From assembly GCF_029854705.2 (NCBI RefSeq), contig NZ_CP139035.1:1364001-1428000 (forward strand): a stretch of DNA of 64,000 nt. The letters are read 5' to 3'. Both the position numbers and the translations under genes were made by a program. Origin of the DNA: Akkermansia sp. N21116 (GTDB lineage: Bacteria; Verrucomicrobiota; Verrucomicrobiia; Verrucomicrobiales; Akkermansiaceae). The number at the start of each line of letters is the position of its first letter. Position 1 is the first letter of the stretch. Shown here one piece after another: positions 54,934-62,429 of the stretch. The notes under the pieces were generated by a model that was given only the letters and a program-made list of their open reading frames with translations, had not been told where the DNA came from and did not search any database.

Positions 54934-55719
54934 TTAGTGAAGGTTGGCGATGAGGGAGGAGAGGTTGTCTCCCGGTTTGCCGTTTTGCATGAGGGCCGTA
55001 CCGATGAGGGCTGCGTGGTAACCGGCTTGTGCGGCGGCGGTGAGGTGGGATGGTTGTTCCATGGCCGAGGCGGCGATCCATATTTCTCCATCCTGGCGGA
55101 ACCGGACGAGATCAAGGCAGATTTGCCGGTCGGTTTTCAGCGTGTCGAGGTCGCGGGCATTGACTTGGATGATGCGCGCTCCGGATTGGCGGGCAAGTAT
55201 CAAGTCTGCTTCATCGAAGATTTCGACAACGGCATGGATGCCGAAGCTTTCAGCTTGTTCCCGGAGGGTCCGCAACAACCCGGCATCCGGAGTAAAACGG
55301 ACGATCAGGAGCATAGCCGAGGCAGCTGTGGCGGCTGTGGCCGTCACTTGCAGAGGATCCATGATGAAGTCTTTGCGCAGGAGTGGAACTCCGGGAGCTG
55401 CCATGCGATCCAGGAATCCCAGTTCTCCTTTGAAGAATTGTTCTTCCGTCAATACCGAAATACATGAAGCTCCGGCGTGGGCGTATTGTTCGGCGACGAG
55501 TTCCGGACTTAACCCTTCGGCGATGATTCCGCGGGAAGGAGAAGCCTGCTTGAACTCCGCGATGATAGCCAGGGACTGGTCGGAAGGAGGAGCCTGCAAG
55601 GCCTGGAGAAAATCCGGACGGCGGCCCTGCCGAGGAACCGGCAAAAGGCCCGCCCGTTCCAGACGGCGGAGTTCCCGGATTTCCGGTTCCTTGGCTTTTT
55701 TGAAGTTATCAAGCAACAT
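54934..55719 (-). CDS. trpC: indole-3-glycerol phosphate synthase with altered active-site motif
   Basis: 261 residues. TIM barrel that closes the indole ring. Preserved catalytic positions: E55 and K57 in IIAEFKQASPSRG, K116 in LLRKDFIMDP, E166 in AVVEIFDE, and N187 in IIQVNARDL. The segment that is almost always SESGI on strand 7 reads AASAM (216-220): the serine (S218) stays but the glutamate is alanine (A217). The frame is intact and the protein full length, so this is not a decay mutation by appearance. It overlaps the end of trpGD by 11 bp and lies 7 bp before trpF. Confidence 0.92.
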   Translation of the reverse strand: MLLDNFKKAKEPEIRELRRLERAGLLPVPRQGRRPDFLQALQAPPSDQSLAIIAEFKQASPSRGIIAEGLSPELVAEQYAHAGASCISVLTEEQFFKGELGFLDRMAAPGVPLLRKDFIMDPLQVTATAATAASAMLLIVRFTPDAGLLRTLREQAESFGIHAVVEIFDEADLILARQSGARIIQVNARDLDTLKTDRQICLDLVRFRQDGEIWIAASAMEQPSHLTAAAQAGYHAALIGTALMQNGKPGDNLSSLIANLH

Positions 55720-57301
55720 GGAGCGGTTTCCTTCCTACGCCGGCTGTAACGGCTTCCCTGGCACGAGCTATGCAGAGGGGCAGGGACTGGTCGTCCTCCA
55801 TCAGGTAGATGGCCAGTCCGAGATTGAGGGCTACCATGTCCTGCATGGGGCGGGTACCTCTGCCTTCGAGCAGCTCGTGGAGGACGCGGACGGCGGCGTC
55901 CTTGGTTCGGACGGTGAGTTCCTCAGGAGTACATGGTGCGATGCCGAAGGAGGAGGGTTCGACCGTGATGTCTTCGCGTTTGCCGTTGCGGACGATGGCT
56001 ACCATGGCCGGACCGATGGGAGTGAGTTCGTCATAGCCTCCGGCCCCGTGGACAACGGCGGCTTTTTCGAAGTGCGACTTTTTGAGGGCTTCGGCGATGA
56101 GACCGACAAGTTCCGGCCGTGCGACTCCCAGCAGGATGTGGGATGGACGGGCCGGATTGAGCAGAGGACCCAGGAGATTGAATATGGTGCGGACTCCCAG
56201 TTCCCTCCGGATGAGACCGACATTGCGGAAGGCCGGGTGGTAGTTCGGAGCGAAGAGGAAAGTGAAGTTACGCTGGGAGAGCATGTCTTTGACTTGATCC
56301 GGAGTGGTGTCAAGGGGAAGCCCCAGAGCTTCAATAGCATCGGCGGAACCGCATGTAGACGAGACGGCTCGGTTACCGTGCTTGATGACTTTGTAACCCA
56401 TACCTGCCATTGTCAAGGCAGTGACGGTGGAGCAGTTGAAGGACGAACGGCCGTCGCCGCCTGTGCCGACGATGTCGATGGCTTTACCTTCGATACCGTT
56501 GACGCGGACGGCACGGTTGAGGCCGATGTTCATGGCGCAGGCTAGTTCCAGAGGTGTTTCTCCTTTCATGCGCAGCCCCATCAGGAAGGAGCCTGCCTGC
56601 GAGGAGGTCATGTGTCCGTCCATCAGGCTGGCAAAGGCGGAGGCGGCTATTTCCGCGCTCAGGTCGTTGCCTTCGGCCAGTGTATCAAGGATGTTCGAGA
56701 CACGGCGTTCCCGGTGCTGATCGGGGAGGATTGTGTTGGGGAAGTTGGCCAGGAGGGTAAGACCTTCCGGAGTCAGGATGGATTCCGGGTGGAACTGGAC
56801 GCCAACCCACGGGCGGTCATTATAGCGGAGAGCCATCACTTCGTTTTCCGGGCCTCGGGCGGTGACGGTGAAACGGGGATTGGGTGCGTTTTCCGGAGAT
56901 TGGACGACAAGAGAGTGGTACCTGCCCACTTTCATCGGATTGGAGATTCCCTCGAACAAGCCCTGTTCATCGTGGTCGATGTCGGAACATTTACCGTGCA
57001 TCACATAGGGGGCGCGGCTGACTTCCGCTCCGGCAAAATGCCCCAGAAGCTGGTGTCCGAGGCAGACTCCGAGTACCGGGATGTGTGCCGGCAATCTCTT
57101 GAGGAATTCCAGGCATAATCCGGCGTTGGCGGGATGGCTGGGTCCTGGAGAAAGGCAGACTTCTGTCAGTTCGGGATCCGTCGCAAGTTCTAGGATACGG
57201 GGGTCGTCGTTGGTGAGGACAACGGGGTTTCGGCCCAGCGTGTAGAATGCCTGGACGAGGTTGTAAGTGAATGAATCGTAGTTATCAATGAGTAGAAACA
57301 T
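55709..57301 (-). CDS. trpGD: fused anthranilate synthase amidotransferase / anthranilate phosphoribosyltransferase
   Basis: 530 residues. N-terminal class I glutamine amidotransferase (about 1-190): nucleophile cysteine in VLGVCLGHQLLGHFAG, with the His-Glu pair in VGVQFHPESILT. It supplies ammonia to TrpE. The C-terminal part (about 200-530) is TrpD, which adds the phosphoribosyl group to anthranilate: DIVGTGGDGRSSFNCST, KHGNRAVSSTCGSAD and NLLGPLLNPARP. The G-D order is the same as in E. coli. ATG overlaps the end of trpE by 17 bp, and its end overlaps trpC by 11 bp, so the operon is very tightly packed. Confidence 0.97.
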   Translation of the reverse strand: MFLLIDNYDSFTYNLVQAFYTLGRNPVVLTNDDPRILELATDPELTEVCLSPGPSHPANAGLCLEFLKRLPAHIPVLGVCLGHQLLGHFAGAEVSRAPYVMHGKCSDIDHDEQGLFEGISNPMKVGRYHSLVVQSPENAPNPRFTVTARGPENEVMALRYNDRPWVGVQFHPESILTPEGLTLLANFPNTILPDQHRERRVSNILDTLAEGNDLSAEIAASAFASLMDGHMTSSQAGSFLMGLRMKGETPLELACAMNIGLNRAVRVNGIEGKAIDIVGTGGDGRSSFNCSTVTALTMAGMGYKVIKHGNRAVSSTCGSADAIEALGLPLDTTPDQVKDMLSQRNFTFLFAPNYHPAFRNVGLIRRELGVRTIFNLLGPLLNPARPSHILLGVARPELVGLIAEALKKSHFEKAAVVHGAGGYDELTPIGPAMVAIVRNGKREDITVEPSSFGIAPCTPEELTVRTKDAAVRVLHELLEGRGTRPMQDMVALNLGLAIYLMEDDQSLPLCIARAREAVTAGVGRKPLHVA

Positions 57302-58691
57302 GGTCTTCTCCGGTTAAAATGACGTCAATAATTTTCCCTTTGTTCAAGCATTCCTGCCATTCGTTCTCCGGCTTGGAGTCGTATACGAGGCCGGCGCCTG
57401 CCTGCCAGTAGATCTTTCCGTTGCGTTCCCACATGCTGCGGATGGTGATACCGGCGTCCATGTGGACGGTATCCTTATCGAGTCCGAGCCATCCGATACA
57501 TCCGGCGTAGGGCCCGCGAGGGAGGGGTTCGGTGTCGGCGATGATTTCCATGGCCCGGACTTTGGGGGCACCGCTGACGGTACCGGCGGGGAAGGTTGCC
57601 GCAAGGATGTCGATGGGTTCCAGATCAGGCTGGAGGCGGGCCATGACTCGGGACGTCATGTGCATAACGTGGGAAAAGCGTTCGATTTCCATGAGTCTTT
57701 CCACTTTGACGGAGCCGGGTGTGGCAAGACGGCCGAGGTCGTTTCTGCCGAGATCGACGAGCATGACGTGTTCAGCTCGTTCCTTGGGATCCTGCAGGAG
57801 GTCGGCGGCGAGTTCGGAGTCTTCCACTTCCGTGGCACCACGCTTGCGCGTTCCGGCAATGGGGGAAAGCTGGAGGGTGCCTCCGGTACAGCGAACAAGG
57901 AGTTCCGGAGAGGAACCGAAAAGACGCAGGCCGGGAAGATCCATGTAGAACATGTAAGGGGAGGGATTGATGCTGCGCATCCGGCGGTACAGGGTAAAGG
58001 GATCTCCCTGGAAATCGGCCGAAGCCTGGGTAGCGAGGACGACCTGGATGCCTTCTCCGTCGTGGAGAAGTTCCCGCACTTTGCGGACGCCGTCCATATA
58101 TCCCTGTTGATCGGGGGTACGAGTGACCGGACCGATGACGGGAGCGGCCGTTTCCCCCGGGTGGCGGAAGGAGAGGTCTCGGTGATCGCCCAGGCTTATT
58201 TGCGTGAGTCGGTTGTAAAGGTGATCGAAGACGATGACGGTGCCGGGCAGAACCAGGCAGGCTTCCGCGTCGGAGACATGGATGGAGTTTTGCAGCTTGG
58301 GCAGGAAGAGGGCGGATGTTTCGTAACCGAAGTAGCCGTAGAGGGCACGAGTAATCGGGGGCTGTTTTTTGTCGTCGGGAATGAGGGTGATGGCTTGCAT
58401 TATCCGCCGGATGCCATCCGGGTAGGGCATGCCGGTTAGGGAGGTCAGGGTGCTAAGCCTTTTGTCTTCCGTTTTCACGTCAAGCTTTCCGTTAGCGCAG
58501 GATGCCGTCAGAAGGAAATCGCAGGCAATAACGCTGAAACGGCCCCATTTGCCGTCCACTTCGGCGCTTTCAAAGAGCAGGGCCTTGTCTCCGTTTCGGG
58601 TGACGTTCAGGAACAGACTGATCGGGGTTTCCAGGTCGGCATTCAGCCGTCTGCTTTTTTGTTCCAGGGTGATTGTTGGAGTGGGTTCCAT
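57285..58691 (-). CDS. trpE: anthranilate synthase component I
   Basis: 468 residues from ATG 58691 (MEPTPTITLEQKSRRL); a longer frame to 58763 runs into the attenuator terminator. Converts chorismate to anthranilate with TrpG. The LLFESAEVDGKWGRFS segment holds the LLES-type element that binds feedback tryptophan. The catalytic half has SPELLVRCTGG, PIAGTRKRG, LVDLGRNDLGR, MHMTSRV and AATFPAGTVSGAPKVRAMEII, as in chorismate-binding enzymes. First structural gene of the trp operon; both enzyme feedback and transcription attenuation are therefore expected. Confidence 0.97.
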   Translation of the reverse strand: MEPTPTITLEQKSRRLNADLETPISLFLNVTRNGDKALLFESAEVDGKWGRFSVIACDFLLTASCANGKLDVKTEDKRLSTLTSLTGMPYPDGIRRIMQAITLIPDDKKQPPITRALYGYFGYETSALFLPKLQNSIHVSDAEACLVLPGTVIVFDHLYNRLTQISLGDHRDLSFRHPGETAAPVIGPVTRTPDQQGYMDGVRKVRELLHDGEGIQVVLATQASADFQGDPFTLYRRMRSINPSPYMFYMDLPGLRLFGSSPELLVRCTGGTLQLSPIAGTRKRGATEVEDSELAADLLQDPKERAEHVMLVDLGRNDLGRLATPGSVKVERLMEIERFSHVMHMTSRVMARLQPDLEPIDILAATFPAGTVSGAPKVRAMEIIADTEPLPRGPYAGCIGWLGLDKDTVHMDAGITIRSMWERNGKIYWQAGAGLVYDSKPENEWQECLNKGKIIDVILTGEDHVSTH

Positions 58692-58730
58692 AGAGGGATG
58701 TTTGGGGTGGAGGGTTGGATAGGGACAATA

Positions 58731-58772
58731 AAAAAACTGCTTTGATTCTTGCGGGGGAATCAAAGCAGTTTT
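58731..58772 (-). terminator. trp attenuator terminator
   Basis: On the minus strand the arms AAAACTGCTTTGATTC and GAATCAAAGCAGTTTT pair perfectly around an 8-base loop (CCCCGCAA in part), ending in a seven-T tract. It lies 39 bases before the trpE start and 27 bases after the leader-peptide stop. Confidence 0.92.
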
Positions 58773-58826
58773 CAGAAAAACTTTATTGGCATGATAATGT
58801 TACGCCTGCACAGCGGGATTCCCCCG
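58752..58826 (-). promoter_or_regulatory. trp antiterminator pairing
   Basis: On the minus strand CGGGGGAATC (58826-58817, inside the leader-peptide gene) is perfectly complementary to GATTCCCCCG (58761-58752), which is the tip of the terminator 5' arm and its loop. A further GCAG (58809-58806) can pair with CTGC (58768-58765) of the same arm. This pairing excludes the terminator. The element starts 18 bases beyond the second Trp codon, so a ribosome stalled there would leave it free. Confidence 0.8.
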
Positions 58827-58913
58827 TTCCGAAGAAAAGGTACGCCACCAATAGTAGCCAAAGGTAAATCCTTTGGTTGTCGTTATGTTGATGGTTGGCG
58901 TGCAGGGTTGCAT
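58800..58913 (-). CDS. trpL: trp operon leader peptide
   Basis: 37 residues from ATG 58913 to TAA 58800, too short for routine ORF lists. The centre reads FGYYWWRTF: two adjacent Trp codons (58850-58845) at positions 22-23. Tryptophan is the rarest residue, so the pair just before a terminator and trpE is strong evidence for a regulatory leader. When charged tRNA-Trp is scarce the ribosome should stall there. No clear Shine-Dalgarno is seen, as for most genes here. It lies 83 bp after the SMR transporter stop; I do not see an unambiguous promoter in that gap. Confidence 0.88.
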   Translation of the reverse strand: MQPCTPTINITTTKGFTFGYYWWRTFSSERGNPAVQA

Positions 58914-58996
58914 TCGCGAGAATTACTACTGCTCATCGGATCGATGTGCAAAGAACTCCTGTGTCATACAGAATTTTTTGGACCCGCTTGGAACAT

Positions 58997-59335
58997 TCAC
59001 GAATGCGCGGGTGCCAGTTTAAGTCCGATAATCCCGATAAGGAGGCATGTGGCAGCCATCATGCGCCAGACATTGTTGGAATCACCGAAGAAAGCGATGC
59101 CTATGGTGAATGTACCGAGAGCACCGATACCCGTCCAGACGGCATAGGCTGTACCGATAGGGATGGAACGCTGGGCCAACCAGAGGAAAAAACCGCTGGC
59201 GGCCATGCTGGCAACGGAAAAGGATATCCATGCCAGCATTTTGCTGCCCGACTGAGGGCCTGTTTGCGACAGTTTGAACCCGAGGGGCCAACCTATTTCA
59301 AACAATCCGGCCAGAATGAGGTAGATCCAGGACAT
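58997..59335 (-). CDS. SMR-family transporter (SugE/Gdx type)
   Basis: 112 residues, four membrane helices, the usual SMR size. The essential helix-1 glutamate is in AGLFEIGWPLGFKLS, and the segment IGTAYAVWTGIGALGT matches the Gdx/SugE branch, which exports guanidinium in exchange for protons, more than the EmrE drug-export branch. The gene is only 12 bp downstream of the membrane polyferredoxin and so has no room for its own guanidine riboswitch. It would be cotranscribed with that gene. The exact substrate is not certain. Confidence 0.87.
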   Translation of the reverse strand: MSWIYLILAGLFEIGWPLGFKLSQTGPQSGSKMLAWISFSVASMAASGFFLWLAQRSIPIGTAYAVWTGIGALGTFTIGIAFFGDSNNVWRMMAATCLLIGIIGLKLAPAHS

Positions 59336-59347
59336 GGTGAATGAACA

Positions 59348-61219
59348 TCAGAATGCGAAATCTTTACCGGCATTAGGGTCTTCGACCTGTTTTTGGACGA
59401 GTACCTCCGCTTGTTCGTGGACGGGGATGGCATGAATGCGTACCGCTTTGACGGGACAGGCAAATTCACAGGCACCGCAGCCGATGCAGTATTGGACGGA
59501 AAGTTTCGGGATACGGATGTTCCAGCGGGATTTTTTCATTTCCAGGGCAGAACCCTGGCAGGTTTTGATACAATCTCCGCAGCCGGTGCATTTGTCGTAG
59601 TCGATGACGATGCGGTCTTTGACGATGGAGACAGCCTTTACCTTGCAGGTATGGGTGCAGTCTCCGCAGAGAATGCAGCTGTCTGCGTCCCAGGAGGGTT
59701 GCTGGATGTCTACCATGTCCAGTGCCTTGGTCGGGCAGTGTTCCGAGCAGGCTCCGCAGTCTGTTTTGTCGCAGGCCGCAATGCATTCGGGCAGGTGTAG
59801 TTCCGCTTTGGCGATGCGCGTATGTTTCTTTTCGGCAAGATCAATCGGGCGGATGGCTCCGGCCGGACAGACATCGGCGCAGGAAGTACAGTCGAAGTTG
59901 CAGAAGCCTTCCGAAAAGTCCATGTGTGGTTTGAGGATGCCGTTCAAACCGTATTCCATGTAGGCGGGACGAAGACATTTGGTCGGGCAGGCTTCCAGAC
60001 AGAGGTGGCAGGCTGTGCAGAAATCGAGGAAGTGCCGGACGCTTTTACTGCCCGGAGGCGAGATGGCATGGGCGGACGGAGCTGCCGGAGAAGAGGCGGT
60101 ACGGGTGAATTTGTTCCCGGTTTTGGTGTTGATGGTCGCAGCGGCACCGAGCAATGTAGCTCCCAGGAAGGCTCGCCTGTTACCGGAGGGCAGGGCGTTC
60201 ATGACTTGTTCCGCGGATGGAGCCTGGGGCTTTTCGGTTTTCTTTCCGGTGCGTCCGCCGGATTTTTCAGACCTGTCCTTCGGAGAACCTTCTTTGCGGG
60301 TACGCCAGGTGAAGCGGTAGTGGATGCCGCGTTCATTGCAGGAGGAAGAGCAGTCAAAACAGTTGACGCAACGGCTGTAATCGATGTCTCCCTTTTTCAA
60401 GTCGATACATTGGGATTTGCAGGACTTCATGCACATGCCGCATTTGATACATGCCGATTTGTCGATGGTCGGACGGAAGGCGGAGTACCGGGAAATCAGG
60501 CCGAGAAAGGCGCCGACGGGGCACAAGGTGTTGCAATAGAGGCGGCCTTTGCGCAGAGCCATGATCCAGATGACAGCCAGCAAGGCCAACGGGATGAATG
60601 TGACGGCTCCGACATAGATCCAGTCCGGAGGGATATGATAAAAGGTGTCGCTGAGTCCGGCGAATACGTTGTTGATTTCAGCCAGTGCCGGGCGGAAGAC
60701 CATGCTCATCATGCGTCCGAACTGGCTGTATGGATCCAGCCACATGAGCAGATTGCCGATGCCGGTTAACATGGAGAGGATAACCAGAGCGAGGACGGTT
60801 CCCCGAATCCAGCGGACGGGAGGAGCGTAGCGGAATGCTTTTGCCTTGCCTGTTTTAAGCATCCGGGAAATGCGGATCAGTACATCCTGGAAAATCCCCA
60901 GCGGACAGAGGAACGAGCAGTATACTCGTCCGAAAAGAAGAGTGGCTGCCAGCAGTCCTGCCAGAATGATAGCGGATGGTACGATGACACCGGAAAGTGT
61001 GCTTTGCAGGGCAGGGGTGAATTGGAACTCGGCCAGCGTATGACCCCAGGAGTTAGGCAGAAGCTGGAAAATGTTTGCGAAGGCAATTGTGAAGAGTCCT
61101 AGAACGATGGCGGCGATGATGATCCTCAATACTCGCAGGAGATAGAAGTGTTTGCCGGCGGGGGCTGGCTTCTTCCGTCGGGACTGTGATGGGGAATTGG
61201 CTGGGGGAATATCGTTCAT
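59348..61219 (-). CDS. membrane-bound polyferredoxin (NapH-like, multi-4Fe-4S)
   Basis: 623 residues. The N-terminal half has about five membrane helices and two cytoplasmic CX3CP motifs (VYCSFLCPLGIFQD, LYCNTLCPVGAFLG) as in NapH/CcoG. It then carries at least eight 4Fe-4S binding motifs, such as CIKCGMCMKSC, CVNCFDC, CTACHLCLEACP, CTSCADVCP, CGACSEHCP, CILCGDC, CTGCGDC and CIGCGACEFACP. In the middle a NRRAFLGATLLGAAAT stretch looks like a Tat signal, so the protein may be a NapH-type part fused to a NapG-type part. It probably passes electrons from the quinone pool or a cytoplasmic donor to an unknown acceptor. A DUF362 gene lies upstream. Confidence 0.88.
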   Translation of the reverse strand: MNDIPPANSPSQSRRKKPAPAGKHFYLLRVLRIIIAAIVLGLFTIAFANIFQLLPNSWGHTLAEFQFTPALQSTLSGVIVPSAIILAGLLAATLLFGRVYCSFLCPLGIFQDVLIRISRMLKTGKAKAFRYAPPVRWIRGTVLALVILSMLTGIGNLLMWLDPYSQFGRMMSMVFRPALAEINNVFAGLSDTFYHIPPDWIYVGAVTFIPLALLAVIWIMALRKGRLYCNTLCPVGAFLGLISRYSAFRPTIDKSACIKCGMCMKSCKSQCIDLKKGDIDYSRCVNCFDCSSSCNERGIHYRFTWRTRKEGSPKDRSEKSGGRTGKKTEKPQAPSAEQVMNALPSGNRRAFLGATLLGAAATINTKTGNKFTRTASSPAAPSAHAISPPGSKSVRHFLDFCTACHLCLEACPTKCLRPAYMEYGLNGILKPHMDFSEGFCNFDCTSCADVCPAGAIRPIDLAEKKHTRIAKAELHLPECIAACDKTDCGACSEHCPTKALDMVDIQQPSWDADSCILCGDCTHTCKVKAVSIVKDRIVIDYDKCTGCGDCIKTCQGSALEMKKSRWNIRIPKLSVQYCIGCGACEFACPVKAVRIHAIPVHEQAEVLVQKQVEDPNAGKDFAF

Positions 61220-61288
61220 GCTCTAAGAGATCAAACACCGGAACGGAACTTGGGTTGCCACGGTGTAGAATTTGTTTGCCAAAATGCG

Positions 61289-61333
61289 ACAGGATATCCA
61301 GTATACCCGAGCCGGGAGGGCCGGATATCCTGT
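61289..61333 (-). repeat. intergenic stem-loop
   Basis: Perfect 11-bp arms ACAGGATATCC and GGATATCCTGT with a 23-base loop that holds a small CCCG/CGGG pairing. It lies between the DUF362 stop and the polyferredoxin start. It has only a short T run beyond it (CGCATTTT), so it is either a weak terminator or an RNA-processing stem that adjusts relative expression. Confidence 0.65.
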
Positions 61334-61353
61334 GCAAGACTGTTCAACGGACG

Positions 61354-62304
61354 TTAGGCCTGTTTGATGCGTTTGATATTGAGTTGGTCAATGTCGCAAC
61401 GGCCATGTCCGGCGGCCGCGGCTAGTTCAACGTGCTTGATGCCGTTTGCCTTATGTCCCAGGATCATGGCGCCAGCCGCATCGCAAGCGACGGGATCGCG
61501 GGAGACGATCAGGGTCTTGGTAGACAGGAGGTCTGTAGCATCCTTGCCCTTGGGACCGTTGCGCATCATCGGGGTAAAAGCATCCAGGATGTTCAGGTCC
61601 GGCTTACGGAGCAGGACTCCGTCGCTGATGCATTGCTGGAGGTCGTTTTTGTGGAAGAATCCGCGATCCCAAACGAGACCCATGACGTTTTTGAGACACC
61701 CTGTCATGACAGCTCCGCCGTGATGCTTGAGAACGGGCATGTTGATGTAGACGTCGGATTCTGCGATAAGCTTGTGGATCTTGGCCTGCTTGAGTTTGAC
61801 GGCATTGGGGGCTTCGCGATCCACGTACATGCTTTCGTCGTTGCCGGGAACCATCTGACCGCCTGCTTTTTCGACAGCTTCCTGAATGCCGCTATTGGCG
61901 TAGGAACGCTGCCATGCATCGCATGTGTGGTCGAAGACGCAAACTTCCTTGGCCCCGGCTTTTTTGCAAAGTTCAACCATGTGGCTGACGAGGCTGGGGT
62001 GGGTGTTGGCTGCCAGATCGGCAGGTTTATCCCATGCGGCGTTAGGTTTGATAACGACCGTTTGTCCCGGTTTGACGAAGGCGGTAATGCCGCCGAGGGC
62101 CTCAAGGGCGGCATCCAGCATGGCGACGCGGTCTTCGCCGCGAACGGCGACGAGATCCGGCGTGCCGGAGGACTTCCCTGCCGGAGCGGACGGGGAAGCC
62201 GGAGTTTCTGCGGCGAACAGGCCGCCGAGATCGATCAGGGAAAATGCCGCACCAACGGCAAATCCCTTTTTAAGGAATTCTCTCCTTTGCAAATCAGCGT
62301 TCAT
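61354..62304 (-). CDS. Tat-exported DUF362-domain protein
   Basis: 316 residues from ATG 62304 (MNADLQRREFLKKGF). The twin-arginine signal RREFLKKGFAVGAAFSLIDLGG predicts folded export. The DUF362 domain follows: VVIKPNAAWDKP, THPSLVSHMVELCKKAGAKEV, YINMPVLKHHGGAVMTGCLKNVMGL and DPVACDAAGAMILG. The domain is common near ferredoxins and redox enzymes but has no proven reaction. Pairing with the downstream polyferredoxin recurs in many anaerobes as far as I know, and suggests a redox unit in the periplasm. The open frame extends to 62355, but that part is not signal-like. Confidence 0.87.
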   Translation of the reverse strand: MNADLQRREFLKKGFAVGAAFSLIDLGGLFAAETPASPSAPAGKSSGTPDLVAVRGEDRVAMLDAALEALGGITAFVKPGQTVVIKPNAAWDKPADLAANTHPSLVSHMVELCKKAGAKEVCVFDHTCDAWQRSYANSGIQEAVEKAGGQMVPGNDESMYVDREAPNAVKLKQAKIHKLIAESDVYINMPVLKHHGGAVMTGCLKNVMGLVWDRGFFHKNDLQQCISDGVLLRKPDLNILDAFTPMMRNGPKGKDATDLLSTKTLIVSRDPVACDAAGAMILGHKANGIKHVELAAAAGHGRCDIDQLNIKRIKQA

Positions 62305-62429
62305 AAAATTGGGGGTGATCGGGGGGTGAAATGCGCTTCTCTCCTTGAAGAGCATCCCTATCCTAAGTTATTTTTAGTTGGAGGCAAGCATTGAGTCTTA
62401 CCTATTTGTGTCTGTATGCAAATTGTGTC

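Noticed and set aside
54264-55115. Extended trpF start at 55115 and similar long starts for trpA, trpB and trpE
   Set aside because: The extensions overlap neighbours or the attenuator and show no similarity; internal ATGs match family N-termini.
58764-58996. Guanidine riboswitch or T-box in the region between the SMR gene and trpE
   Set aside because: The region is downstream of the SMR gene and is fully explained by trpL and the attenuator; no T-box TGG sequence was seen.
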